Of a stretch of DNA of 64,000 bases, positions 32,354 through 40,430 are shown one piece after another. This DNA is from Synechococcus sp. RedBA-s (GTDB taxonomy: Bacteria; Cyanobacteriota; Cyanobacteriia; PCC-6307; Cyanobiaceae). The stretch covers positions 1-64,000 of the forward strand of contig NZ_JAGQBF010000007.1 in assembly GCF_024345495.1 (NCBI RefSeq). Direction: 5' to 3'. How positions within the stretch are numbered: position 1 is the stretch's first letter; each line of letters opens with the position of its first letter. A model generated the notes under the pieces. It was not told where the DNA came from, did no database searches, and was given only the letters and a program-made list of their open reading frames with translations. The position numbers and the translations under genes are program-made.

Positions 32354-33747
32354 TGACCATCCAGCCGGTAGCCCCCACACGCCGCGAAAGCGACAGCCTC
32401 GGTGCCATCGAAGTGCCGGCGGAGCACTACTGGGGCGCCCAGACCCAGCGCTCGATACGAAATTTCCCTTTCGGTGCGGCAATGCCGTTGGAGGTGGTGC
32501 AGGCCTTCGGTCAACTCAAGGCGGCCTGCGCCGAGGTGAACCAAACCGAAGGAAAGCTCGCTCCGAAGCTGGCGGCGCTGATCGTGGTCGCCGCCGAGGA
32601 GGTGGCGAGCGGGGCTCTGGATCAGGAGTTCCCGCTGAAGGTCTGGCAGACAGGCTCGGGCACCCAGACCAACATGAACGTCAATGAGGTGATCGCCAAC
32701 AGGGCAATCGAGGCCGCTGGCGGCACGCTGGGCAGCAAGGCGCCGGTCCACCCCAACGACCACGTCAACCTGAGCCAGTCGAGCAACGACACTTTCCCCA
32801 CCGCCCTCCACGTTGCGGTCGTGCTGGAACTAGAGAGGCGGTTGATTCCGGCCGTGGAGGCGCTGATCACAGCCCTTTATGCCAAGGCGGAGAAGTTTGC
32901 AGGGATTATCAAGATCGGCCGCACCCACCTGCAGGATGCTGTGCCGCTCAGCCTGGGCCAGGAGTTCAGCGGCTATGTGGCCCAGTTGGAGCTGGGGCTC
33001 GACAGTCTGCGCCACACGCTGCCCCAGGTGCGCCAGCTGGCGATCGGCGGCACGGCGGTGGGCACCGGACTCAATGCCCCCCCAGGCTTCGGCGAGAAGG
33101 TGGCGGCACGGCTGGCCGAACGGATCGGCCTGCCGTTCAGCAGCGCACCGAACAAGTTCCAGGCCCTGGCGGGCCATGAACCCCTGGCGGCAGCTCATGG
33201 CGCCCTCACGGTGCTGGCCGGAAGCCTGCTGAAGATCGCCAACGACATCCGCTGGCTCGGCAGCGGACCTCGCTGTGGACTGGGCGAGTTGATCTTGCCG
33301 GAGAACGAACCAGGCTCCTCAATCATGCCGGGCAAGGTGAATCCCACCCAGTGCGAAAGCCTCACGATGGTGGCCGTGCAGGTGATGGGGAACAACACCG
33401 CTGTGCAGATGGCGGCCAGCCAGGGCAACTTCGAGCTCAATGTGTTCAAGCCGCTGATCGCCCACAACATGCTGGAAAGCATCGAGCTGCTCACCGGCGG
33501 CTGCACCAGCTTCCGCGAGCACTGCATCGAAGGGCTCGCGGCCAATGAGAGTCGCATCAGTGTTCTGCTGGATCAGAGCCTGATGTTGGTGACGGCTCTC
33601 ACCCCGGCGATCGGCTACGACCGCGCCTGCGCTATCGCCAAACATGCCCACGAGCACCGGCTTAGCCTCAAGGAAGCAGCCCTGGTGCTTGGCGAGATCA
33701 ACGCCGAGGAGTTCGATCGGTGGGTGAAGCCGGAGGCGATGGTGTGA
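32353..33747 (+). CDS. fumC: Class II fumarate hydratase
   Basis: 464 residues, the usual FumC length. Motifs: [75 protein letters not shown] and the fumarase/aspartase signature [15 protein letters not shown]. It catalyses reversible hydration of fumarate to malate in the cytoplasm. The start codon is coupled to the preceding gene. The related argininosuccinate lyase and aspartase families are less likely given the [10 protein letters not shown] motif. The last bases overlap a gene remnant that marks the edge of the island. Confidence 0.95.
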   Translation: MTIQPVAPTRRESDSLGAIEVPAEHYWGAQTQRSIRNFPFGAAMPLEVVQAFGQLKAACAEVNQTEGKLAPKLAALIVVAAEEVASGALDQEFPLKVWQTGSGTQTNMNVNEVIANRAIEAAGGTLGSKAPVHPNDHVNLSQSSNDTFPTALHVAVVLELERRLIPAVEALITALYAKAEKFAGIIKIGRTHLQDAVPLSLGQEFSGYVAQLELGLDSLRHTLPQVRQLAIGGTAVGTGLNAPPGFGEKVAARLAERIGLPFSSAPNKFQALAGHEPLAAAHGALTVLAGSLLKIANDIRWLGSGPRCGLGELILPENEPGSSIMPGKVNPTQCESLTMVAVQVMGNNTAVQMAASQGNFELNVFKPLIAHNMLESIELLTGGCTSFREHCIEGLAANESRISVLLDQSLMLVTALTPAIGYDRACAIAKHAHEHRLSLKEAALVLGEINAEEFDRWVKPEAMV

Positions 33748-33923
33748 GCGAGCCCCATGGCGGCCTCAACACGGTACTGAAATCACTCAGCGACGAAGTG
33801 TCCTTGAAGCAGGTGTCAGCGTTGCGACTGCGGGCCGCCATCGATCAGCTGTGGAACGACTACTCCTACCGAGAGAATGCCCAACGGCTGCAGCAGGCCT
33901 GTGCTGTAGCTGGGTCTGCGTGA
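33744..33923 (+). pseudogene. Remnant of a UGT-type glycosyltransferase
   Basis: A 59-codon frame from a GTG overlapping the fumC stop. It begins with HGGLNTVLKSLSDEVS, which matches the donor-binding signature of UGT-type glycosyltransferases (HGGxNTVLE.L..GVP). It then jumps directly to a C-terminal segment (RLRAAIDQLWNDYSYRENAQ, then RLQQAC) that normally follows some 35 residues later. Both N-terminal domain and the middle of the motif region are missing, so this is a doubly truncated remnant. In cyanobacteria such enzymes include zeaxanthin glucosyltransferase. Confidence 0.55.
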
Positions 33924-33994
33924 GCGATCCGGCAATTTGATTTCGAAAGCGTTGTGGGTGGGAATCCTCAGAAAGTGGCGAACTCCCCTGACCC

Positions 33995-34384
33995 ATGACC
34001 AGCTCTTCGCGCCCACCGGGCCTGATCCAGCGGTACCGGGAGGAATTACAGGTGCGCCACTACGCCCGCCGTACCGTATAAACCTACGAGCAGTGGCTGC
34101 GGCGTTGCCTGCGCTTCCACGCAATGCGCCACCCTCGGGAGATGGGAAACGCGGAGGTGAATACGTTCCTGAACCACCTGGCGGTGGAGCTGCAGGTGAG
34201 CGCCTCAACCCAGAACCAGGCGCTGGCAGTGCTGCCTGATGAGAGCACCGGGCCGAACCGCAGGAAATGGGCAGGGTTGCGGGGACCAATGAACGATTTG
34301 CCATCGATTCCTGCTGACAACTACGCTCTCTGCCGCGGTTCACACTGGTGCCTGCATGGATTGCGAAGATCGAAAGTTCTCTGA
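33995..34384 (+). pseudogene. Integron-integrase (IntI-type) N-terminal remnant
   Basis: From ATG 33995 the frame reads YREELQVRHYARRTV, a TAA at 34079-34081, then in the same frame TYEQWLRRCLRFHAMRHPRE, MGNAEVNTFLNHLAVELQVS and ASTQNQALAVL, after which similarity stops near 34235. This is the SAM-like core-binding domain of integron integrases (compare ELRVRHYARRTExTY, HPREMGxxEVxxFLxxLAV, ASTQNQALxAL). The catalytic domain with the Arg-His-Arg-Tyr residues is gone. It is on the same strand as, and 2.1 kb before, the attC-bearing genes. The XerC/D family shares the fold but not these motifs so closely. Confidence 0.7.
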
Positions 34385-34441
34385 CTCCCGCGCCGCAGAA
34401 GAAAAGAGTTAGCGGACAAACCGAAAAAGATCTAGAAGAAA

Positions 34442-35131
34442 CTACACGTTCGCGCACGAGTACCTTTTCTTCAGAGCACGGTACGCACCGACGAGAGGGA
34501 GCAGAGTCAGCGGCGAGAAATTGAAGGGGATAGTAGTTACTTGAGATGTAAATTGACCGTCACTAGGGACGAAAGCATTGAATGTAACTCGGGTATTAGC
34601 GTTACATACAGACCTACCACACTCGAATTGACCAGAAAATAAACTAAAGTTGCTAGCCTGATTAAAGGTTTGGCCGGGCAGCGGAAAAAGCAGAGGATTG
34701 CTTAAGTCAAGCTTAAACTGTCTCTCATTTCGACTTTCAAAGAAGAAGTTCGGATCCGCACCTGTTCCGTTCGAAATCCCAGTCCCCGGGGCCGATATGT
34801 TAAGTGGTGCAGTACCATTACAGCCAACTACGTTTAAACACATTTGATTGCCTATAATTATCAAGCTGGCTGCTTGTGCGGTGGTTTGCACCCTGCCGAG
34901 CCGCAAATTAATGACAGGGTTGACAGCAAAGCTAGGCGTAGTTCCTACCAAGCTTTCGTCGAATGAAATGGATCCGAAGACTCTTGCAAAACCGGTTTGT
35001 TCGCCAGTAGTAGTTTGAATTGCCCCACTTAAAATAGCGTCAACATTATATGTCAATGCATTAGCGCCCGTGAACACGGTCAGCCAAAGGGGAGCAAGGC
35101 CGATGGACAATGCTAACGGGTTGACCTTCAT
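34442..35131 (-). CDS. Exported, AT-rich hypothetical protein with sorting-like C-terminus
   Basis: 229 residues. There is an N-terminal signal peptide (PLALSIGLAPLWLTVFTGANA). The mature part is beta-rich with Asn/Thr/Phe (FGSISFDESLVG, GIGTSNGT-like GTGISNGTGADP, FSLFSGQFECGRSVCNANT). The end, FNFSPLTLLPLVGAYRALKK and RY, resembles cyanobacterial PEP-CTERM-like tails (a short hydrophobic helix then basic residues). GC content is clearly below that of the core genes, so acquisition by transfer is likely. Function unknown, probably surface or periplasmic. Confidence 0.55.
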   Translation of the reverse strand: MKVNPLALSIGLAPLWLTVFTGANALTYNVDAILSGAIQTTTGEQTGFARVFGSISFDESLVGTTPSFAVNPVINLRLGRVQTTAQAASLIIIGNQMCLNVVGCNGTAPLNISAPGTGISNGTGADPNFFFESRNERQFKLDLSNPLLFPLPGQTFNQASNFSLFSGQFECGRSVCNANTRVTFNAFVPSDGQFTSQVTTIPFNFSPLTLLPLVGAYRALKKRYSCANV

Positions 35132-35357
35132 TGCTCAGCTTTAATATCGATTCCGATTGCTATACTTGCACCAGCAGGGATCAGCCTGTCACGATATGCT
35201 GACAACTCTCCAGCCGCTTCTGCGGGATGGGGATCCTGTCCGGCGGATCTCAGCTTTCAAGCACAAGGCTCGAACGAGGCGGCGGTCAGCGAATATCATC
35301 GCGCTGTTCCAGTCGCGACGCACTGGGACAGCCCTCCTGCCGTCCTCCGACTTCCCT

Positions 35358-36104
35358 ATGAAGATTCGCCTCCAACGCGCCGGTGCCCTGCTGGGTCCTG
35401 GCCTTCTGCTGTTCACGGCGTCCGCTCCGTTCCACCAGCTCGCGTCCGCCGAGACGCTGGTGCGAGCAGCCGGCCGCTGCAAGCTGGAGAGAGCGGGCAA
35501 TTTGCTCTTCAACGGCCACTGCAGCTTCAAGCACAAGGCGGCCGGCGGCACCGATGCGTTTGTGGTGAAGCTCGATGACGGCACCGACTTCAACTTCTCT
35601 GGCCCCAGTCCTCAGGCCCTGCAACTGCAGACCTACGACGGGATCGTGAACGTGCGCCACAACGCCAAGCCCGACCACGACCTGTTCCTGTGGAACGCCG
35701 ACGGGGGAGAGCATCGCCTCTCGGTGAAGCTCGACACCGCGCAGAACCCTGACGCGCAGTTCCAGGACCAGCCCCAGAAGGCCACCAGCGCCACCCTGGT
35801 CGGTGTCGCGCTTGGAGGGCTGATCGGCGCTCTGATCGGAGGATCTGCCAAAGGCGGCGGCAGCAGCGAAGCCGCCCGCGTGGGAACCCCGGTGAGCGCA
35901 CTGCAGTCGCTGGTGGGGGTGAAGGGCGCCAATGCCGAGAGCGAGCTGACCAGCAAGGGGTACACCTACCGGGGTGGCGACCAGCTCGGCGACAGTGCCT
36001 TCACCTACTGGCAGCAGCCCCGTACCAAAAACTGCGTGGCGGTGCGTACCACCGATGGGCGCTATCAGTCGATCACCTACACCGAGCCGAGCAAGTGCAA
36101 GTGA
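35358..36104 (+). CDS. Exported hypothetical protein with glycine-zipper segment
   Basis: 248 residues. A signal peptide (LLGPGLLLFTASAPFHQLASA) leads to a domain with Cys pair (GRCKLERAGNLLFNGHCSF) and DAFVVKLDDGTDFNFSGPS. A Gly-rich membrane-type segment (LVGVALGGLIGALIGGSAKG) occurs near residue 155. The C-terminal ~70 residues (LVGVKGANAESELTSKGYTY, NCVAVRTTDGRYQSI) match a motif seen in many exported bacterial proteins where a residue pair reads the 'GRYQSI' strand. High GC, so host-like and not part of the cassette set. Function unknown. Confidence 0.55.
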   Translation: MKIRLQRAGALLGPGLLLFTASAPFHQLASAETLVRAAGRCKLERAGNLLFNGHCSFKHKAAGGTDAFVVKLDDGTDFNFSGPSPQALQLQTYDGIVNVRHNAKPDHDLFLWNADGGEHRLSVKLDTAQNPDAQFQDQPQKATSATLVGVALGGLIGALIGGSAKGGGSSEAARVGTPVSALQSLVGVKGANAESELTSKGYTYRGGDQLGDSAFTYWQQPRTKNCVAVRTTDGRYQSITYTEPSKCK

Positions 36105-36472
36105 TCGTCTGATCGCTTAGGCCATTGATCGCCCAAGGTCGCCGGTCCTCAAATCGGCGGCCTTGAGCTTGACGTGATGCCCTTCAGTACAATTCGCACA
36201 GCCGAAGACATGATTGCTTCCAATTGGGGAGCTTGACCTGTGAAATCCAGAAAGAAATAGGCCGCCTTCAATCCAGTGATGGAATCAATAGGTGACTCTG
36301 GAAAGCCTAGTCCGATCGCAAGGCAATGGCCCCTAAGTGCAGAACAGGACAGTATTGGGCGCGCTTTTCCGATTCGCAGTCTTCAGAGCAGTTAACATCT
36401 CACGGCTTCATCTTTAGTCACTGCAGACGAAAGAATTCCAGCGTATAGTACTTTTCCTACCTGTCGCCAAAC
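36105..36472. other. Intergenic stretch before the cassette-like array
   Basis: About 368 bp with no credible reading frame. Base composition falls from GC-rich to AT-richer across it. I looked for an attI or attC (RYYYAAC / GTTRRRY pairs) and found none, so the left border of the cassette array is not defined. A promoter for the CPBP gene may lie here, but I cannot point to one. Confidence 0.4.
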
Positions 36473-37249
36473 ATGGACTCAATAACTGCTGAGCAGAGCG
36501 CCTCGAGCCGCAAGCCAACTGTATGGATCGGAGTTCAGCTATATCTGGGCTATCTGGCAATATTCTTTGCCACATGGATCACAACTAGGGTTGATTACAA
36601 TCGGATTGGCGAGAATGCGCAAAACATGAAGCTATGGTATGCGTTTCCAACTTTATTCGGATGCGCGTTCCTTGTGGCTGCCATCACTATCCTGGGATGG
36701 TGGCGCATAGTTCTGTTCGACAGGACGAAGTCCGGCCCCAGATGGATTTGGACACTTCCTATCGCGATGGCGGGAATCATTCTGATTAACTTCTTGGGTG
36801 CGGCCTCGAAACCGCTCACGTTTGAGCTTCTCGCTTGGTCAATACTCGGAGCTTTGGGTGTTGGATTCGGCGAGGAAATGATTACTCGGGGAAGTCTGAT
36901 TGTGGGCCTTCGAAGCCGTCTGGGCGAAGGCAAGGTATGGCTGATCAGCTCCTTCTTGTTTTCTGCAATGCATATTCCCAATGTCCTCTTCGGATTTCCG
37001 CTATGGGCCATGCCCGTACAAGTGCTATTGACATTCATCATGGGCAGTGGTTTCTACGCTCTTCGCCGCATGTCCGGCACGCTGATTTTACCAATGGTTC
37101 TACATGGGCTTTGGGACAGCGCCTTGTTCCTAAATGTCGCTGTTGGCAGAGAACCCTCCTCTATCCAATACTCCGTGTACCCCATCGCGATAGCTTGCGT
37201 AATCGCAGTCCTTCGTTGGGAGCGGAATGCGCAAGCCCGGCATGGGTAA
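36473..37249 (+). CDS. CPBP-family intramembrane metalloprotease
   Basis: 258 residues with about eight hydrophobic segments. The family motifs are present: FGEEMITRGSLIVGL (EExxxR), FLFSAMHIPN (FxxxH) and LPMVLHGLWD (HxxxN/D type). These glutamate-histidine intramembrane proteases (CAAX-like/Abi) cleave prenylated proteins in eukaryotes and have varied roles in bacteria, including bacteriocin immunity. No bacteriocin gene is seen here. GC is lower than the host average. It is followed after about 100 nt by an attC-like site, making it the first recognisable cassette. Confidence 0.75.
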   Translation: MDSITAEQSASSRKPTVWIGVQLYLGYLAIFFATWITTRVDYNRIGENAQNMKLWYAFPTLFGCAFLVAAITILGWWRIVLFDRTKSGPRWIWTLPIAMAGIILINFLGAASKPLTFELLAWSILGALGVGFGEEMITRGSLIVGLRSRLGEGKVWLISSFLFSAMHIPNVLFGFPLWAMPVQVLLTFIMGSGFYALRRMSGTLILPMVLHGLWDSALFLNVAVGREPSSIQYSVYPIAIACVIAVLRWERNAQARHG

Positions 37250-37352
37250 CGCTTCATAGGTGCCGACAGGATAAAATGCTTCTCTATACTGCTATAAGCC
37301 CTTATGGGTGTCTTCAGACTTGATACTGTCCCTATCATCTGTTTCTTAGGTT

Positions 37353-37439
37353 GCCTAACATCAAGATCCAGCGGGCGCGGCCAGAAATGTCTGATGTATG
37401 CATTGCGGTCTGCTTCGCCGCTGGTCTGGAGCGTTAGGC
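37353..37439 (+). repeat. attC-like recombination site 1
   Basis: Outer boxes GCCTAAC (37353-37359, RYYYAAC consensus) and GTTAGGC (37433-37439, GTTRRRY) are exact inverted complements. Inside them CCAGCGG (37368-37374) pairs with CCGCTGG (37418-37424). Total 87 bp. The order (RYYYAAC after a gene, GTTRRRY before the next) is the one expected for cassettes reading left to right. The next gene starts 14 nt after it. Confidence 0.75.
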
Positions 37440-37452
37440 CGAGAAGGAAAAC

Positions 37453-38559
37453 ATGACCACGAGAAGGCACTTCTTGCACAGCACGGGCATGCTAACGACC
37501 GGGCTTCTCATGGGCTGTGCAGCGGTGCGCACAAGAGATGCAAGAGACTTGGATGACAAGTGGTTCATGCCCGACGAGGCCGAGCGTCATGACCGCACCT
37601 GGATGGCTTTCGGTGCGAGCGAGATCATTTGGGGCAGAAAGCTGCTCCCGGAAGTTCGGCGCAATCTCGCGACAGTCGCCAAGGCCATTGCCCGTCACGA
37701 GCCGGTGTCCATGCTTGCGCGCCCAAGTGAACTTGACGTGGCGCGCTCCCTCGTCGGGCCGTCGGTGGACTTGATCGCATGTCCGTTGGACGATCTGTGG
37801 GTGCGGGACACGGGCCCGACCTTCGTATTGACCGAGCAGAGGCGCAAGGCAGCCATTGATTTCAACTTCAACGGCTGGGGCGAAAAGCAAGAGTTCGGAC
37901 GGGACGCCAAGGTGGCCGCCTTGGTGGCAAGGCACGCGGGGGCGCGCGTGATCAACACCGACCTCGTCCTGGAAGGCGGCTGTATCGAGGTTGACGGGCA
38001 TGGGACCGCCATCATCACGGAAAGCTGCGTCCTGAACGACAACCGGAATCCTGGCGTTTCGAAAGCCCAGTTCGAAGACAAGCTGATGCCGCTGCTAGGG
38101 CTAGACAAGATCATCTGGCTGCCCGGCATCAGGGGGAAGGACATCACCGACGGACATACTGATTTCTATGCCCGTTTCGCCAGCCCCGGCATCGTGCTCG
38201 CAGGCTATGACCCGGATCCCGAATCCTATGACCACGAGATTACGAAGCGGCATCTGGAGATTCTCCGGGCTGCCGCAGATGCAGGCGGCCGCAAACTGGA
38301 GGTCATCGTTCTCGAAGGGCCGACGACCATCCGCGAGGCCTACGCAACAGACGAGTTCGCGGCTGGCTACATCGGCTTTTATGTGTGCAATGCGGCCGTC
38401 ATCATGCAGGAGTTCGGCGACGCGCAAGCCGACCTTGCCGCCAAGAAAGCCTTGGAGAAGGCGTTCCCCGACCGGGTAATTGAACAGGTTGCCATTGACG
38501 GCATCGCTGCGGGTGGAGGTAGCATTCACTGTGCTACGCAACAAGAGCCGGCGGCCTAA
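37453..38559 (+). CDS. Agmatine deiminase-family protein with lipoprotein/Tat-like leader
   Basis: 368 residues. The N-terminus TTRRHFLHSTGMLTTGLLMGCAA combines a twin-Arg motif and a lipobox-like LMGC. The catalytic domain is the guanidine-group-modifying fold: PLDDLWVRDTGP (Asp), LEGGCIEVDGHG (Glu), KDITDGHTDFYARF (His) and GGGSIHCATQQEP (Cys nucleophile at about residue 360). It would hydrolyse agmatine to N-carbamoylputrescine plus ammonia, but export is unusual for this enzyme. It begins 14 nt after attC site 1, and its stop codon lies inside attC site 2, as in compact integron cassettes. Confidence 0.8.
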   Translation: MTTRRHFLHSTGMLTTGLLMGCAAVRTRDARDLDDKWFMPDEAERHDRTWMAFGASEIIWGRKLLPEVRRNLATVAKAIARHEPVSMLARPSELDVARSLVGPSVDLIACPLDDLWVRDTGPTFVLTEQRRKAAIDFNFNGWGEKQEFGRDAKVAALVARHAGARVINTDLVLEGGCIEVDGHGTAIITESCVLNDNRNPGVSKAQFEDKLMPLLGLDKIIWLPGIRGKDITDGHTDFYARFASPGIVLAGYDPDPESYDHEITKRHLEILRAAADAGGRKLEVIVLEGPTTIREAYATDEFAAGYIGFYVCNAAVIMQEFGDAQADLAAKKALEKAFPDRVIEQVAIDGIAAGGGSIHCATQQEPAA

Positions 38560-38613
38560 CAAGAGCATGCAGCTGACTGCGCCTCACGCCGCAGCTGATG
38601 CTGGGCGTTGGAT
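38554..38613 (+). repeat. attC-like recombination site 2 (classic 60-bp type)
   Basis: Boxes GCCTAAC (38554-38560) and GTTGGAT (38607-38613) fit RYYYAAC and GTTRRRY. The inner arms AGCATGCAGCTG and CAGCTGATGCTG pair imperfectly, leaving the unpaired bases typical of attC hairpins. The length of 60 bp equals that of a standard 59-base element. It contains the stop codon of the agmatine deiminase gene. Confidence 0.85.
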
Positions 38614-38626
38614 TGACGGAGAAGCT

Positions 38627-39397
38627 GTGGGATCGTGGAGTCCTGGCGAGTACATGCGCTTCGGCGACGAGCGAACCCGACCGTCGGTCGATCTCGCATC
38701 GCGCATCGCTGTCGAGCGTCCTGCGACCGTCATCGATCTGGGGTGCGGACCGGGGAACAGCACGCGGGTGCTGCGGCAACGCTGGCCCGAGGCGCATGTG
38801 GTCGGGCTGGACAGCTCGCCTGAGATGATCGATGCCGCTCGCGCTGACGAGCCGTTCGAAGAGTGGATCGTCTCGGGCATCGAGGACTGGGCCCCCTCGG
38901 CCGGCTTCGACGTCGTGTTCTCCAACGCGGCTCTCCAGTGGTTGCCTGATCACTGCGCACTCGTCGAACGACTGTTCCGGGCCGTCGCGCCCGGCGGTGC
39001 GCTCGGCTTCCAGATCCCCAGCGCTGACTTCGCCGCCGTCCGCCACCTCATTCACGGCATCGCGCTCGACGGTCCGTGGACACCTCGGATGTCGGGGCCG
39101 CTCGGCGAGCTCACGATGGAGCCGCCGGGCCTGTACTACGACTGCCTCAGCCCGCACGCCCGTTCCGTCGACATCTGGGAGACGGAGTATTTCCACGTCA
39201 TGGATTCGTCTGCGGCGATCGTGGACTGGATCGCGAGCACAGGCCTACGTCCGTTCCTGGCTGCTCTCGAGTCGGAGGATGAAACGCGGATGTTCGTGTC
39301 GCGTCTGAGCGAGATGGTGCGCCAGACGTATCCGCCGCAGAAGGACGGACGCGTGCTGTTTCCCTTCAAGCGGACGTTCGTGGTGGCATACCGCTAG
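38627..39397 (+). CDS. Trans-aconitate 2-methyltransferase-like SAM methyltransferase
   Basis: 256 residues from a GTG, near the ~252 of E. coli Tam. The start is supported by WSPGEYMRFGDERTRP, which matches the family's N-terminus. AdoMet-binding motif I is VIDLGCGPGNSTRVL, followed by VVGLDSSPEMIDAA, DVVFSNAALQWLPDH and RAVAPGGALGFQIPS. Tam methylates trans-aconitate, an inhibitor of aconitase, in the cytoplasm. The gene starts 13 nt after attC site 2 and ends 14 nt before the next attC-like half-site. Confidence 0.75.
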   Translation: MGSWSPGEYMRFGDERTRPSVDLASRIAVERPATVIDLGCGPGNSTRVLRQRWPEAHVVGLDSSPEMIDAARADEPFEEWIVSGIEDWAPSAGFDVVFSNAALQWLPDHCALVERLFRAVAPGGALGFQIPSADFAAVRHLIHGIALDGPWTPRMSGPLGELTMEPPGLYYDCLSPHARSVDIWETEYFHVMDSSAAIVDWIASTGLRPFLAALESEDETRMFVSRLSEMVRQTYPPQKDGRVLFPFKRTFVVAYR

Positions 39398-39411
39398 CGC
39401 TTGCCCGCTGT

Positions 39412-39510
39412 CCAACAAGCGTATCAACCTGAAGAATCGGCGTGTGAGGTATTCTCGGGTCGCAACGCTGCGGGGCCGGATTTGCAGATTATACGGAACA
39501 CGTTATACGG
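39412..39510 (+). repeat. Partial or degenerate attC site 3
   Basis: GTCCAAC (39412-39418) is a good RYYYAAC box directly after the methyltransferase gene and is followed by AAGCGTATCAACC, typical of a left attC half. No proper partner exists: the best is GTTATAC (39504-39510), which breaks the GTTRRRY consensus at one base and does not pair well. Probably a truncated site. Confidence 0.4.
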
Positions 39511-39577
39511 ATCCAATCCAGACATCTGTGATTTTCTCTGATATACTTCCATCCCATGGTGACTCGGGGATTTATCC

Positions 39578-39976
39578 ATGGGCGCACGCGACATCATTGC
39601 TCATCCGGTGCATCTGGGTCTTGGCGCAACTGCCGAAGTTGAACCATTGTTCACCGGTGCAATAAGTTGGTACGAGGAATACATAAGCCGGCATGCAGAT
39701 GATGGCGCTGAGGGGCGTCTCGTGAGCATGCACAAATTCAACGTTTCGTGGGATTCGTGGGAAATGCACCCGCATGGAAGCGAAGTCATTCTATGCACGT
39801 CCGGATCAATGATCCTCCATCAAGAGGATCCTGATGGTTCTCGTTCGGCCGTAACATTGGGTCCTGGCCAGTACGCAGTCAATACTCCTGGCACCTGGCA
39901 CACGGCTGACGTGGAGCACGAGGCATCAGCAGTGTTCATTACCGCAGGATTGGGCACTCAGCACCGTCTGCGATAA
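39578..39976 (+). CDS. Cupin-fold protein
   Basis: 132 residues, one cupin barrel. Motif 1 is approximated by WEMHPHGSEVILCTSGSMIL (His, His, Glu ligands) and motif 2 by PGQYAVNTPGTWHTADV (His). A metal-bound enzyme or sugar/auxin-binding role is possible; small single-domain cupins are too diverse to assign. Composition is lower in GC than host genes. It lies between attC-like sites 3 and 4, so it is read as one cassette. Confidence 0.65.
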   Translation: MGARDIIAHPVHLGLGATAEVEPLFTGAISWYEEYISRHADDGAEGRLVSMHKFNVSWDSWEMHPHGSEVILCTSGSMILHQEDPDGSRSAVTLGPGQYAVNTPGTWHTADVEHEASAVFITAGLGTQHRLR

Positions 39977-40037
39977 GAAGGGTGTTTCACACGTGCGAGT
40001 CTTTCCCCATGGCCTAGTCTGGGGAGACATGAAGTAC

Positions 40038-40126
40038 CGTAAACATCAAGATACATCTGACACGCCCCCTAAAGAGCTTTGATGTCTACCAAGGATTCTT
40101 GCGTTCAAGTGATCTTGGCGTTAGGC
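40038..40126 (+). repeat. attC-like recombination site 4 (left box degraded)
   Basis: GTTAGGC (40120-40126) is a perfect GTTRRRY box. The inner arm CAAGTGATCTTGGC pairs with ATCAAGATACATCTG at about 40044-40058. The left outer box reads CGTAAAC, which keeps only AAC of the consensus. Length about 89 bp. It lies between the cupin and lipoprotein genes. Confidence 0.5.
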
Positions 40127-40154
40127 GTTGTTAGAGCACTCTTATGAGACACGT

Positions 40155-40397
40155 ATGCGGGTATTCGCTCTGTTACTCCTCTGCACGATGGCCGCTTGCA
40201 GTTCCAAGCCTCCGGAATCTACCTACATTATTAATGGCACTAGACTTGAACGCGTAGCTTCGATCTCAAAACTCCTCAGTAAGACTGCCCCCCTACCAAG
40301 TGCGCTGTTAAACGCCCACTTCGTAGAGGAGCAGACGGGCGATGGCCGAGTCGGTCCCTCGGACTTTGCGCCGCATGCGGACGCCTTCTGGCTATAA
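40155..40397 (+). CDS. Small putative lipoprotein
   Basis: 80 residues. The N-terminus RVFALLLLCTMAACSSKPPE is a short lipoprotein signal with lipobox-like MAAC. The mature part (TYIINGTRLERVASISKLLS, then LPSALLNAHFVEEQTGDGRV) is soluble and of unknown fold. It follows attC-like site 4 and is the last cassette-like gene; the IS91-type remnant begins 33 bp after it, so its own attC is lost or disrupted. Confidence 0.5.
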   Translation: MRVFALLLLCTMAACSSKPPESTYIINGTRLERVASISKLLSKTAPLPSALLNAHFVEEQTGDGRVGPSDFAPHADAFWL

Positions 40398-40430
40398 AAC
40401 CATGACTATGATCACCACAATGACTTCAGC

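Noticed and set aside
36361-36400. GTTAACA as a possible attC/attI right box before the CPBP gene
   Set aside because: It breaks the GTTRRRY consensus, and no RYYYAAC partner or hairpin lies nearby.
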